Source of the DNA: an uncultured Eubacteriales bacterium
Lineage (GTDB): Bacteria; Bacillota; Clostridia; Christensenellales; Aristaeellaceae
Assembly: GCA_944349855.1 (NCBI GenBank)
Contig: CALVNS010000010.1
Span: 1-64,000 of the forward strand
Direction of reading: 5' to 3'
DNA length: 64,000 nt
Shown one piece after another: positions 32,968 through 41,614 of the stretch; positions within the stretch are counted from its first letter, which is position 1; every line of letters starts with the position of its first letter. The notes under the pieces were generated by a model. It was not told the origin of the DNA. It saw only the letters and a list, made by a program, of their open reading frames with translations, and did not search any database. The position numbers were made by a program, and so were the translations under genes.

Positions 32968-33585
32968 TCAATGCCCCTGGGCGGCCGCTCCGGTTTCCAC
33001 CGCGGGCTTGATTTCCTTCGCCCGCTCGTGCCATCTGCCCAGATGGCGGCCATCCCATGACCAGTAGTCGCAATTCACGCAGGTTCGCACCGCTGCAGTC
33101 GCCTGGAGGATTGCCTCTGAAGACATCGAAGCATTCGTCAGTCGCTCATCCTTGAGGGTATTTCGGATGCGGCACAGGAGCACCGTCTCATCCCGTTCGC
33201 CCGTGGAGATCTCCCGATCCACCTCGAGCTCAAAGCTGAGCGGGCTGCTGCACAGGATGGGAACGGGCAGCACTGCGCCGCGTTCCCATTCGACGGCCAC
33301 ATTCATTTTATCTTCATCCCTCCCATCCGCCGTTCCAAAATAATCCGCCAGGGGCAAGTTGTCTTCCACCACAAGGTTTGCGGAAAACACACGGTTCCTG
33401 CGAATGTTGTCCAGCGTGCGCTTGGGTGCGCCAATCGCACACATCACGCCCAACTGATCAAACCAGCAATAGCTGAACCAGCAAAACAGGCCGAAATCCG
33501 GCATGCCATTCTCGTTCATGCTGCCATAGACAAACAGGGTCTGCGGACAGAGATCATTGGTTGCAGGTACGGATACTTTTTTCAT
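32968..33585 (-). CDS. Flavin-reductase-like FMN-binding protein
   Basis: 205 residues from ATG 33585 (AGAAGGAGG upstream). The split-barrel pattern is visible: PQTLFVYGSMNENGMPDFGL, VMCAIGAPKRTLDNIRRNRV, FSANLVVEDNLPLADYFGT. Such proteins bind FMN and reduce flavin, metal or aromatic substrates; the substrate is not readable. The C-terminus has a Cys/Trp-rich CVNCDYWSWDGRHLGRW. It shares family with, but is clearly different from, the protein at 35375-35950. Confidence 0.8.
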   Translation of the reverse strand: MKKVSVPATNDLCPQTLFVYGSMNENGMPDFGLFCWFSYCWFDQLGVMCAIGAPKRTLDNIRRNRVFSANLVVEDNLPLADYFGTADGRDEDKMNVAVEWERGAVLPVPILCSSPLSFELEVDREISTGERDETVLLCRIRNTLKDERLTNASMSSEAILQATAAVRTCVNCDYWSWDGRHLGRWHERAKEIKPAVETGAAAQGH

Positions 33586-33935
33586 TCTGTTGTGCCTCCT
33601 TCTTGTCCAGATGGTCAAGTATGTGCTGCGAATGCGCTTCGCACTGCAGACCTCCGCTTCCGTGAAGCCCGCGCAGATGAGGGAGACGCCCTTTGCCTCC
33701 AAGGGCCTTTCTTACCATCATATTACGATATGGCATCGGTATGGGTCAAGCCCATTCGAAGAAGGCGCGCCGATCCGGGGCGCCTTTTCTTTCGCCATGT
33801 CAGCCGCCCCTTCGAACCCATTGTCCCGGACATGCCGTCGCTTCCTTATAATATAGCGGGAAGGGAGATGCGGGGCCGAAAGGAGCCCGACATCGGCAAA
33901 ACCGGTTTTGGCGGCAGGCACCTGCGCGTAAAGTG
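33586..33935. other. Intergenic region before the epimerase gene
   Basis: Contains a terminator-like stem AAGGCGC / GCGCCTT (33762-33768 and 33780-33786) followed by TTCTTT, and TATAAT at 33847-33852 that may be the -10 of the epimerase gene (no good -35 at normal spacing). No gene is supported. Confidence 0.4.
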
Positions 33936-33941
33936 TTGCGC

Positions 33942-33994
33942 GGGGCCAAAGAGGGCCCCAGCCGGCCCGTTTGGCCGGGCGCTCAACGGCGCCC
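33942..33994 (+). promoter_or_regulatory. Three consecutive GC-rich stem-loops in the epimerase leader
   Basis: GGGGCC/GGCCCC (33942-33947, 33954-33959), CCGGCC/GGCCGG (33962-33967, 33973-33978) and GGGCGC/GCGCCC (33977-33982, 33989-33994). The second and third share two bases, so they compete at the edge. They end about 37 bases before the epimerase start. No known riboswitch pattern is recognised. Confidence 0.5.
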
Positions 33995-34030
33995 GCAGCG
34001 ATGGAGGGCGAGAAAGAAGGCGTTCCAACC

Positions 34031-35146
34031 TTGAGCGAGAGCAATGTGTTGCTGGTCTTCGGCACGCGGCCGGAGGCGATCAAGATGTGTCCGCTCGTGC
34101 TGGAGCTGAAAAAGCGCGGACGCATGAAGGCGACGGTGTGTGTGACGGGACAGCATCGCGAGATGCTCCGTCAGGTGCTGCGCACGTTCTGCGTCCTGCC
34201 CGACTACGACCTGCAGATCATGCGGCCGGGGCAGGACCTATACGACGTGACCAGCCGCGTGCTGCTGGGCATGCGCGAGGTGCTGAGGGCGGAACGGCCG
34301 GACGCCGTGCTCGTACACGGCGACACCAGCACGGCGTTCGCGGCCAGTCTGGCGGCATTTTACGATCACATTCCCATCGGCCATGTCGAAGCGGGGCTTC
34401 GGACGTACGACCTGAGCTCCCCCTATCCCGAGGAGTATAACCGACAGGCGATCGGGCTTTGTGCGCGCTGGCACTTTGCGCCCACGCAGGCCGCCCGCGA
34501 GCACCTGCTGCGGGAAGGCAAGGACCCCTCGCACATCTATGTGACCGGCAACACGGGCATCGATGCGCTGCAGACCACGGTACGGGCGGACTACACCCAT
34601 CCGGAGCTGGACTGGGCGCGCGGCAGCCGGCTGCTGGTGATCACCGCCCATCGCCGCGAGAACCTCGGCCAGCCCATGCGGGCGATGTTTCGCGCGCTTC
34701 GACGCATCGTCGAGGACATTCCGGACGTCAAGGCGGTCTATCCCATTCACCTCAACCCCGAAGTGCGCCGGATCGCGGACGAGGAGTTGAGCGGTTGTGC
34801 CAGCATCCACCTGATCGACCCGCTGCCCGTGGAGGACTTTCACAACTTTCTCAGCCGGAGCTACCTGATTCTGACGGATAGCGGCGGCATTCAGGAGGAA
34901 GCGCCCGCGCTGGGCAAGCCCGTGCTGGTCATGCGCGACACCACCGAGCGGCCCGAAGGCGTGCAAGCCGGTACGCTCAAGCTGACCGGCACCGGCGAAG
35001 AGGCCATCTACGCGGCATGCCGTACGCTGCTGGACGATCCACAGGCCTACCGGCGCATGGCGCAGGCGCAAAACCCCTATGGGGACGGCACTGCCAGCCG
35101 GCAGATCGCCGACATTTTGGAAGGCGCATTGGCGCACGGGCAATAG
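34031..35146 (+). CDS. wecB: UDP-N-acetylglucosamine 2-epimerase (non-hydrolysing)
   Basis: 371 residues from TTG 34031, chosen because AAGAAGG is 10 bases upstream and the family begins just before VLLVFGTRPEAIKM; ATG 34001 would add 10 residues without a site. Family marks: GTRPEAIKM (about 10-18), VHGDTSTAFAASLAAFY, IGHVEAGLRTYD, PEEYNRQAI, TAHRRENLG, TDSGGIQEEAP. It interconverts UDP-GlcNAc and UDP-ManNAc for wall teichoic acid, linkage unit or capsule synthesis. It stands alone here, without other envelope glycan genes. Confidence 0.93.
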   Translation: MSESNVLLVFGTRPEAIKMCPLVLELKKRGRMKATVCVTGQHREMLRQVLRTFCVLPDYDLQIMRPGQDLYDVTSRVLLGMREVLRAERPDAVLVHGDTSTAFAASLAAFYDHIPIGHVEAGLRTYDLSSPYPEEYNRQAIGLCARWHFAPTQAAREHLLREGKDPSHIYVTGNTGIDALQTTVRADYTHPELDWARGSRLLVITAHRRENLGQPMRAMFRALRRIVEDIPDVKAVYPIHLNPEVRRIADEELSGCASIHLIDPLPVEDFHNFLSRSYLILTDSGGIQEEAPALGKPVLVMRDTTERPEGVQAGTLKLTGTGEEAIYAACRTLLDDPQAYRRMAQAQNPYGDGTASRQIADILEGALAHGQ

Positions 35147-35374
35147 CGGGCCAACGCATGGCGACGTCTCCGACAGCGCCATCCCCCATCGGCGCCTGAT
35201 GCTGCGGGCCTGGTTCGCAGCTCTGACGGCGCGCAGAGGCGAAACGTCCTGCAAAGCAGCAGAAAAGCGCCGCCGAATAGGGCAGCGCTTTCACAATGGA
35301 GGGACAACGCCGGACGACTCGCCGGATGTTGGAAATCAAAGGGAGAGGTGGCGGCGACAGGCGTTGGCGGCCGG

Positions 35375-35950
35375 TCAGCCCTGCTTCATCAGGCCCGCGC
35401 CGGCATTCCAGGCCTTGCCGACCCGCTCTCCGCTGACGTAGTAGCCGTGCTGGAACTGGTCGAAGATCAGCGCGTTCAGCTTTGACGGATCGATCTTGCC
35501 GTTTTCCGAGAGCACGCTCTCCTCGGCAGCGGTATTGACAATCTTGCCCACGATGGCGTAAAAGCTCTCCGTGTTGCCCACCTGTGCGAGCTCACACTCC
35601 ATGACCACGGGGAACTCTTCAATGATGGGCGCATTGACAAACTCGCTCTTGACCGCATGGTAGCCGGTGCGCTCAAACTTGTCCGCCATCTTGTTGCCGG
35701 TCGCGATGCCGAAAAAGTCCGCCACGTCCATATGCGCGCGATCTGCCAGGCTGACCGTAAAGGCCTTGGTTTTCAGGAGATTCTGCGTGGTTTTATGATC
35801 CTCGTCGATGAACAGCGCAATGCGATCGCTGTTGCAGATCATACCCCAGGCCGCATTCATCGCGTTCACCTTTCCGTTTTCGTCATAGGCCGCGACAATC
35901 AGCACGGGCATCGGATAGACCGCCTGCACAACGCCAAGATTTTTCTTCAT
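35375..35950 (-). CDS. Flavin reductase family protein
   Basis: 191 residues from ATG 35950 (GAAAGG upstream). VVQAVYPMPVLIVAAYDENG, NAMNAAWGMICNSDRIALFI and VSLADRAHMDVADFFGIATG match the FMN-binding split-barrel flavin reductases common in anaerobes. It is divergent from an HxlR-type regulator with a palindrome between them, so its expression is probably controlled by that regulator. Likely role: redox/electrophile detoxification, inferred from family. Confidence 0.88.
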   Translation of the reverse strand: MKKNLGVVQAVYPMPVLIVAAYDENGKVNAMNAAWGMICNSDRIALFIDEDHKTTQNLLKTKAFTVSLADRAHMDVADFFGIATGNKMADKFERTGYHAVKSEFVNAPIIEEFPVVMECELAQVGNTESFYAIVGKIVNTAAEESVLSENGKIDPSKLNALIFDQFQHGYYVSGERVGKAWNAGAGLMKQG

Positions 35951-36023
35951 AGAGATCGACCTTTCTTCATTTTGGATTGCCTTTTGGGCGGCTTTATGAT
36001 ACCATAGAGTCCAACAAGAAGAC

Positions 36024-36050
36024 AAGTACCAACATTATTGTAATGTACTT
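36024..36050. promoter_or_regulatory. Palindromic operator between flavin reductase and HxlR genes
   Basis: ACATTA-TTG-TAATGT (36032-36046) is a perfect 15-bp palindrome, flanked by AAGTAC (36024-36029) and GTACTT (36045-36050). It lies 18 bases before the regulator start, in the 117-base divergent gap. The arrangement matches known HxlR autoregulatory sites. Confidence 0.7.
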
Positions 36051-36067
36051 ACTTGGAGGAAAGTGGA

Positions 36068-36397
36068 ATGGCCAAGCGGATCGAGGATGCGGACTTCTCA
36101 CAAACCGGGTATAGCTATACCTTGTCGCTGATATCGGGCAAATATAAGCCCATCATCCTGTACTGTCTGATGGAGTATGAGCCGGTACGGTTCAACCAAA
36201 TGCAGCGATATTTGGGGAAGATTGCGGATAAGACGCTGAGCGCGACGCTCAAAGAGCTGGAGCGGGATGGCCTTGTTCACCGGGAGATGTACCCGGAGAT
36301 CCCCCCAAAGGTGGAATACTCGCTGACCGAACGCGGACGATCGCTGATGAACGTACTGGATCAGCTGTGCGTCTGGGGCAATGCGCATCGAACCTGA
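36068..36397 (+). CDS. HxlR-family transcriptional regulator
   Basis: 109 residues from ATG 36068 (TTGGAGG eight bases upstream). Core: YTLSLISGKYKPIILYCLME, VRFNQMQRYLGKIADKTLSA then TLKELERDGLVHREMYPEIP, followed by KVEYSLTERGRSL, the winged-helix HxlR/DUF24 pattern. No Cys in the N-terminal sensor position typical of HypR/YodB types, so redox sensing by thiol is doubtful. The ligand is unknown. Confidence 0.92.
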   Translation: MAKRIEDADFSQTGYSYTLSLISGKYKPIILYCLMEYEPVRFNQMQRYLGKIADKTLSATLKELERDGLVHREMYPEIPPKVEYSLTERGRSLMNVLDQLCVWGNAHRT

Positions 36398-36481
36398 CGC
36401 GGCGCGCATCCCGCAAGCGTGGGAGCATTTGGGGACAGGACTTTTCCGCCGCTGCCGCGCCTTCGGTCCGGTTCAACCGAC

Positions 36482-36520
36482 AAAAAAATCCGAATCCCTT
36501 CTGAAGAAGAGATTCGGATC
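36482..36520 (-). terminator. Terminator of tRNA-Ala
   Basis: On the - strand ATCCGAATCTC and GGGATTCGGAT pair (36520-36489) and are followed by seven T (complement of 36482-36488), 9 bases past the tRNA 3' end. Confidence 0.9.
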
Positions 36521-36528
36521 ATTTGGAC

Positions 36529-36604
36529 TGGTGGAGCATACCGGATTCGAACCGGTGACCTCTACAATGCGAATGTAGCGCGCTACCAACTGTGCTAATG
36601 CCCC
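36529..36604 (-). tRNA. tRNA-Ala (anticodon CGC)
   Basis: 76 nt on the - strand with encoded CCA. Acceptor GGGGCAT pairs with ATGCTCC and holds the G3-U70 pair that marks alanine. The D-arm region has AGCACAGTTGGTAGCGC. The anticodon stem CTACA/TGTAG carries loop TTCGCAT, anticodon CGC, reading GCG. The T-arm is CCGGTTCGAATCCGG. A CGC-reading Ala tRNA fits the GCG-rich codon usage here. It is transcribed against the flanking + strand genes. Confidence 0.95.
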
Positions 36605-36737
36605 ATGTATGACCGACGGTTCAAAGCCCGCTCAATCAGTACGCAAACAATTATAGCACAGATCTGAGGACAGCGCAACCATTTTTTTTGCATTCGCCCG
36701 GATTTTTTCAAAAAATCAGGCCGTGTCGAAATGCCCG

Positions 36738-36765
36738 TTGCTTTTCATGCGGACGATGGTATAAT
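36738..36765 (+). promoter_or_regulatory. asnS promoter
   Basis: TTGCTT (36738-36743), 16-bp spacer, TATAAT (36760-36765). The leader is only about 37 bases, too short for a T-box. Confidence 0.65.
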
Positions 36766-36808
36766 AAAAGATATATTGTTGAAGTCTTGACAGGAGGATG
36801 GAGAAACC

Positions 36809-38203
36809 ATGACCAACCTGACCGTGCGCGAAATCTTCCGCCAGACGCCCGCGCAGGATCTGCAAGACGTATGCGTATCCGGATGGGTGCGCACGCTGCG
36901 CGATTCCAAGGCGTTTGCGTTCATCGAGCTCAACGACGGCACGTTCTTCAAGAACCTGCAGATCGTCGCGCAGGCCGACACGCTGCCCAATTACGCCGAG
37001 ATCGTGCGCCTGGGCGTGGGCTGCGCCATTCGCGTTGTGGGCACGCTCGTGCTCACCCCGGGCGCCAAGCAGCCCTTTGAGATCCAGGCAAGCGAGATCT
37101 CCCTCGTTGGCCCCTGCCCCAGCGACTACCCGCTGCAGAAGAAGCGCCACTCCTTTGAATATCTGCGCACCATCGCCCACCTGCGCCCGCGCGCCAACAC
37201 GTTCAGCGCGGTATTCCGCATCCGCTCCCTGGCCGCGCAGGCCATCCACAGCTTCTTCCACGAGCGCAACTTCGTATACGTCCACACGCCCATCGTCACC
37301 GCCAGCGACTGCGAGGGCGCGGGCGAAATGTTCCGCATCACCACGCTGGACATCGACAACCCGCCGCGCGACGCGCAGGGCCATGTCGACAACAGCAAGG
37401 ACTTCTTCGGCAAGCCCGCCAACCTGACCGTCTCCGGCCAGCTCAACGTCGAGGCCTTTGCGCTGGCGTTCCGCAACGTCTACACGTTCGGTCCCACCTT
37501 CCGCGCCGAGCGCAGCTTCACCCCCCGCCACGCCGCCGAATTCTGGATGATCGAGCCGGAAATCGCGTTTGCCGATCTGTTCGACTACATGGACCTGGCC
37601 GAGGAGATGGTTCGCTACGTCGTGAAGACGGTCCTGCAGGAGGCGCCCGAGGAGATGGCCTTCCTGGGCCAGTTCGTGGACAAGGAGCTGCTGAACCGCC
37701 TGCGCCTGGTCGCCGACAGCCAGTTCGCCCGCGTCTCCTACACCGAGGCGATCGACATCCTGCAAAAGAGCGGCGAGTCGTTCGAGTATCCCGTCTCCTG
37801 GGGCTGCGACCTGCAGACCGAGCACGAGCGCTACCTGACGGAGAAGCACTTCCGCCGCCCCGTGTTCGTCTACGATTACCCCAAGGAGATCAAGGCCTTC
37901 TACATGCGCCTGAACGACGACGGCAAGACCGTCGCCGCCGCCGACCTGCTGGTGCCCGGCATCGGCGAGCTGATCGGCGGCAGCCAACGCGAGGAGCGCC
38001 TGGATGTGCTCGAGCGCCGCATGAAGGAGCTGGGGCTGGACTGCGCCTCCTACTGGTGGTATCTGGAGCTTCGCAAGTACGGCGGCGTGAAGCACGCGGG
38101 CTACGGCCTGGGCTTCGAGCGGCTGATCATGTACCTGACGGGCATGGGCAACATCCGCGACGTGCTGCCCTTCCCCCGCACCACCGGCTCCGCAGACTTC
38201 TGA
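36809..38203 (+). CDS. asnS: Asparaginyl-tRNA synthetase
   Basis: 464 residues, normal length. N-terminal OB-fold anticodon-binding domain (about 15-105: [20 protein letters not shown] then [14 protein letters not shown]), class II catalytic domain after 125. Motif 2 is [20 protein letters not shown] with IEPE; motif 3 is [37 protein letters not shown] is the AsnRS (rather than AspRS) signature region. It charges tRNA-Asn directly. AGGAGG lies 11 bases upstream of the ATG. The only informational-enzyme gene in the window. Confidence 0.96.
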   Translation: MTNLTVREIFRQTPAQDLQDVCVSGWVRTLRDSKAFAFIELNDGTFFKNLQIVAQADTLPNYAEIVRLGVGCAIRVVGTLVLTPGAKQPFEIQASEISLVGPCPSDYPLQKKRHSFEYLRTIAHLRPRANTFSAVFRIRSLAAQAIHSFFHERNFVYVHTPIVTASDCEGAGEMFRITTLDIDNPPRDAQGHVDNSKDFFGKPANLTVSGQLNVEAFALAFRNVYTFGPTFRAERSFTPRHAAEFWMIEPEIAFADLFDYMDLAEEMVRYVVKTVLQEAPEEMAFLGQFVDKELLNRLRLVADSQFARVSYTEAIDILQKSGESFEYPVSWGCDLQTEHERYLTEKHFRRPVFVYDYPKEIKAFYMRLNDDGKTVAAADLLVPGIGELIGGSQREERLDVLERRMKELGLDCASYWWYLELRKYGGVKHAGYGLGFERLIMYLTGMGNIRDVLPFPRTTGSADF

Positions 38204-38209
38204 GGCATG

Positions 38210-38257
38210 AAAAAAGGCCCTGCGCGCGGTCTTCCCGCGTGCAGGGCCTTCTTTATT
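38210..38257. terminator. Bidirectional terminator, asnS / Sel1 protein
   Basis: GGCCCTGCGCGCGG (38216-38229) and CCGCGTGCAGGGCC (38235-38248) pair with one mismatch; TTCTTTATT follows on + and six T on -. It serves both convergent genes. Confidence 0.88.
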
Positions 38258-38281
38258 ATATGGCGGCTCAGATATTGCGGC

Positions 38282-39127
38282 TCAGCGGATGCTGTCGAGC
38301 ACCTCCTGCGCGTCCTCGTAGCCCGCCTCCACGGCGCGCTCCAGCCACGCGACGGCCATGTCCTCGTCCGCCTCGACGCCCTCGCCGTTGTAGTACATGA
38401 TGCCCAGGTTGAACATCGCCTTGTCGCTGCCCGCCTCGGCCGCCTGCTCATACCACGCCACTGCCTGTGCGTCGTCCATCTCGACGCCGTCGCCGATGTC
38501 GTACGTCACGCCCAGGTTGAACATCGCGTCGGCATTGCCCAGCGCCGCCGCCTGCTCGTACCAGTGGATCGCCTGCTCCATGTCGCGCTCGACGCCGTCG
38601 GCCAGGTCATACGTCAGCGCCAGGTTGAACATCGCGTCGACATTGCCCAGCATCGCCGCCTGCTCGTACCAGTAGATCGCCTGTTCCATGTCGCGGTCCA
38701 CATATTCGGCCTGGTCATAGATCAGCGCCAGGTTCATCATCGCCTTGTCATACTCCAGCGCTGCCGCCTGCTCGTACCAGTAGATCGCCTGCTCGGCGTC
38801 CACGGGCACGCCGTCCCCCTGATCGTACGTCACGCCCAGGTTGAACATGGCCCGCACGTCGCCGCAGGCCGCCGCGCGCTCGTACCACATGATCGCCTGC
38901 TCCATGTCGCGGTCTTCTCCCTCGGCGAAATCATAGGCCACGCCCAGATCAAACATCTCCTCCGCGCTGAGTTGCTCCTCCGCCAGCTCCGTTTCGTCTG
39001 CCGGCACGTCAGTCATTTCGCCTCCAAGCAGCTTCATCGCACTGCTGGGCGGCAGCGCCTCCGCCGCGCCGCATACGGGCAGGAGCATCGCCAAGATCAG
39101 CGTCCAAGCACACATCCGTCTTTTCAT
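38282..39127 (-). CDS. Exported Sel1-repeat (TPR-like) protein
   Basis: 281 residues from ATG 39127 (GGGAGG 7 bases upstream). Signal peptide RRMCAWTLILAMLLPVCGAA. From about 60 on, six near-identical 36-residue Sel1-like repeats of the type AMFNLGVTYDxGDGV then QAIYWYEQAAxLG, plus one degenerate C-terminal copy (AMFNLGIMYYNGEGVEADED). The repeats are unusually acidic. Such solenoids mediate protein-protein contacts; the partner is unknown. The very regular copies suggest recent internal duplication. Confidence 0.88.
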   Translation of the reverse strand: MKRRMCAWTLILAMLLPVCGAAEALPPSSAMKLLGGEMTDVPADETELAEEQLSAEEMFDLGVAYDFAEGEDRDMEQAIMWYERAAACGDVRAMFNLGVTYDQGDGVPVDAEQAIYWYEQAAALEYDKAMMNLALIYDQAEYVDRDMEQAIYWYEQAAMLGNVDAMFNLALTYDLADGVERDMEQAIHWYEQAAALGNADAMFNLGVTYDIGDGVEMDDAQAVAWYEQAAEAGSDKAMFNLGIMYYNGEGVEADEDMAVAWLERAVEAGYEDAQEVLDSIR

Positions 39128-39285
39128 CCTGTTTCCTCCCATTTCTAATTGATTATGGCGTCTGTACGTTCTTCCGTGCTGGCATCAGTATATCACAAAA
39201 TCCTTTTCTTTACAAGGCTGCTTTCTGGGCCCGACACATGGTTGTGGCGCAATTGTGAACTCTTTGAGATCCCCCGTCTTCCCCC

Positions 39286-39328
39286 TTGACGCGACGCGGG
39301 CTTTGTGCTAAATTACTTAGCGTGCTAA
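39286..39328 (+). promoter_or_regulatory. Promoter and operator of the MarR/ABC exporter operon
   Basis: TTGACG (39286-39291), 17-bp spacer, TAAATT (39309-39314) with TGC before it (extended -10). The palindrome TTAGC-GT-GCTAA (39317-39328) covers the predicted start near 39321, consistent with MarR autorepression. Confidence 0.7.
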
Positions 39329-39357
39329 TTATCTGTCCGCCGCAAGGAGATGTGCTC

Positions 39358-39789
39358 ATGGCAGAGACGACCCGCGTCAGCCTGATGCTCAAGATGGTGC
39401 ATCACGCATTTGCGCGCAGGCTCAACCGCAACATCGAAGCGCTCGGCCTGACCAAGGCGCAGTGTGATGTGCTGGGCTATCTCGCGCGCCACGAGGACGA
39501 AACGGTGTATCCGGCGGACCTGGAACACCGGCTGCGCCTGCAGGGGCCGACGGTGACGGGCCTGGTCAAACGCCTGGCGGAGAAGGGGTTCGTACAGACG
39601 CTTCCCAGCGCGACGGACGGGCGGCGCAAGGAGCTGCGACTGACCGACAAGAGCCGCGCGATACACGAAGGGATGCTGCGCTATCTGGACGAGCAGGAGG
39701 AGGTGCTGCTGCACGGGCTGAGCGGCGCAGAGCGGGAAACGCTGCTGCGCCTGCTGGGCGTCATGCTGAGCAACATGCAGGACGAATGA
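39358..39789 (+). CDS. MarR-family transcriptional regulator
   Basis: 143 residues from ATG 39358 (AAGGAG 9 bases upstream). Winged helix: LTKAQCDVLGYLARHEDETV, YPADLEHRLRLQGPTVTGLV then KRLAEKGFVQTLPSATDGRR. It is 61 bases upstream of a two-gene heterodimeric ABC exporter and most likely represses it. This MarR-plus-two-ABC layout recurs widely in Clostridia. Confidence 0.92.
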   Translation: MAETTRVSLMLKMVHHAFARRLNRNIEALGLTKAQCDVLGYLARHEDETVYPADLEHRLRLQGPTVTGLVKRLAEKGFVQTLPSATDGRRKELRLTDKSRAIHEGMLRYLDEQEEVLLHGLSGAERETLLRLLGVMLSNMQDE

Positions 39790-39850
39790 TTTCATCAGCA
39801 TTCATGGCAAAATGCAGGGCGCGATCTGCCGCGCATCGGAGGAGGTAACT

Positions 39851-41614
39851 ATGGTCAAAACGCTTCTGGCACAGGTCAAGGAGTACAAGCGCGCCTCGAT
39901 CATCACGCCGGTGTTCATGGTGCTCGAAGTGCTCATGGAGATCCTGATCCCCACGCTCATGGCCGCGCTGATCGACAACGGCGTCAACAAGGGCGACGTG
40001 CGCTACGTGTGCATTCTGGGCTGCATCATGGCGGTGATGGCGGGCCTGTCGCTGCTGTTCGGCGTGCTGGCGGGCCGCTATGCGGCCAAGGCGAGCGCGG
40101 GCTTTGCGCGCAATCTGCGCAAGAGCATGTACGAAAACATCCAGACGTTTTCATTTCAGAACATCGACAAGTACTCGACGGCAGGCCTTGTCACCCGCAT
40201 GACGACGGACGTGACGAACCTGCAAAACACCTATCAGATGATCCTGCGCATGTGCTTCCGCGCGCCGATCACGATGATCCTGGCGTTCGTGATGGTGGTG
40301 CGCATCAGCCCCAGCCTGTCCATGGTCTATGTGGTGGCGATCGTCTTTCTGGCGCTGTGTCTGTACTTCCTGATCGGGCGCACGCACTCGCTGTTCCGCC
40401 AGATGTTCAAGAAGTACGACGCGCTCAACGCCAGCGTGCAGGAGAACGTGAGCGCCATTCGCGTGGTCAAGGCCTATGTGCGCGAGCAGCACGAGGTCGA
40501 CAAGTTCGACCGCGCGTGCGGCGACGTGTACGACCTGTCCGTCGCGGCCGAGCGCCTGCTGGTGCTCAACGCGCCACTGATGCAGTTCACGGTCTACACG
40601 TGCATCCTGCTGATCTCCTGGCTGGGCGCGCACATGATCGTCGGCGGCACGCTGACGACCGGCCAGTTGATGAGCCTGTTCACCTACACGATGAACATCC
40701 TCATGAGCCTGATGATGGTCTCGATGATCTTTGTCATGATCGCCATGGCCCGCGCCTCCGGCGACCGCGTGGCCGAGGTGCTCAACGAGCGCTCCAACCT
40801 GACCAACGGCGAGCAGCCGGTGCGCGAGGTGCGCGACGGCTCCGTTGCGTTTGACCACGTGCGCTTCGCCTACAGCGAGGATGGCAAGCCCATCTTCGAC
40901 GACCTGAGTTTTTCCGTGCCCTCGGGCGCGACGGTCGGCATTCTGGGCGGCACGGGCAGCGCCAAGTCCTCCCTGGTGCAGCTGATCCCGCGCCTGTACG
41001 ACGTGAGCGCCGGCGCAGTGCGCGTGGGCGGGCTGGATGTGCGCAAGTACGACCTGGAGACGCTGCGCAGCCAGGTCGCCATGGTGCTGCAAAAGAACGT
41101 GCTCTTCTCGGGCACGATCAAGGAAAACCTGCGCTGGGGCGACAAGGACGCCACGGACGAGCAGATCGAGCGCGTGTGCCGCCTGGCGCAGGCGGACGAG
41201 TTCATCCAGACGTTCCCCGACAAGTACGACACCTACATCGAGCAGGGCGGCACGAACGTATCCGGCGGACAGAAGCAGCGCCTGTGCATCGCGCGCGCGC
41301 TGCTGTGCAAGCCCAAGATCCTGATTCTGGACGACTCGACCAGCGCCGTCGACACGCGCACCGACGCGCTCATCCGTCAGGCGCTGCGCACGGAGCTGCC
41401 GGGCACGACGAAGTTCATCATCGCCCAGCGCATCGCGTCGGTCATGGACGCGGACACGATCATCGTGCTCAACGATGGGCGCATCGAGAACATGGGCCCG
41501 CACGCGCAGCTCATGCGGGAGAGCGAGATCTACCGCGACATCTACGAACAGCAGATGAAGGGCATTGAGGATGCCCAGGCCGAAGAGACGCAGAAGGGAG
41601 GCGACGCGCAATGA
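39851..41614 (+). CDS. Heterodimeric ABC exporter subunit with degenerate catalytic site
   Basis: 587 residues from ATG 39851 (GGAGGAGG upstream). Six membrane helices in about 1-310, then the ATPase. Walker A is GGTGSAKSS (Ala replaces the usual Gly before Lys). Signature is NVSGGQKQR. Walker B ends ILILDDSTSAVD, with Asp in place of the catalytic Glu. The H-loop His is replaced: IIAQRIAS. These changes are the known marks of the non-catalytic-site half of BmrC/LmrC/TM287-type exporters. It overlaps the partner gene by 4 bases. The likely role is drug or lipid efflux. Confidence 0.93.
   Translation: MVKTLLAQVKEYKRASIITPVFMVLEVLMEILIPTLMAALIDNGVNKGDVRYVCILGCIMAVMAGLSLLFGVLAGRYAAKASAGFARNLRKSMYENIQTFSFQNIDKYSTAGLVTRMTTDVTNLQNTYQMILRMCFRAPITMILAFVMVVRISPSLSMVYVVAIVFLALCLYFLIGRTHSLFRQMFKKYDALNASVQENVSAIRVVKAYVREQHEVDKFDRACGDVYDLSVAAERLLVLNAPLMQFTVYTCILLISWLGAHMIVGGTLTTGQLMSLFTYTMNILMSLMMVSMIFVMIAMARASGDRVAEVLNERSNLTNGEQPVREVRDGSVAFDHVRFAYSEDGKPIFDDLSFSVPSGATVGILGGTGSAKSSLVQLIPRLYDVSAGAVRVGGLDVRKYDLETLRSQVAMVLQKNVLFSGTIKENLRWGDKDATDEQIERVCRLAQADEFIQTFPDKYDTYIEQGGTNVSGGQKQRLCIARALLCKPKILILDDSTSAVDTRTDALIRQALRTELPGTTKFIIAQRIASVMDADTIIVLNDGRIENMGPHAQLMRESEIYRDIYEQQMKGIEDAQAEETQKGGDAQ

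Noticed and set aside
32743..33067. Overlapping + strand frames of about 100 residues before the flavin reductase
   Set aside because: Three frames are open at once because of composition; none has a start signal or family motif.
36605..36808. T-box leader for asnS
   Set aside because: The predicted leader is about 37 bases and contains neither a specifier stem nor a T-box sequence; the only stem-loop nearby belongs to the tRNA-Ala terminator.
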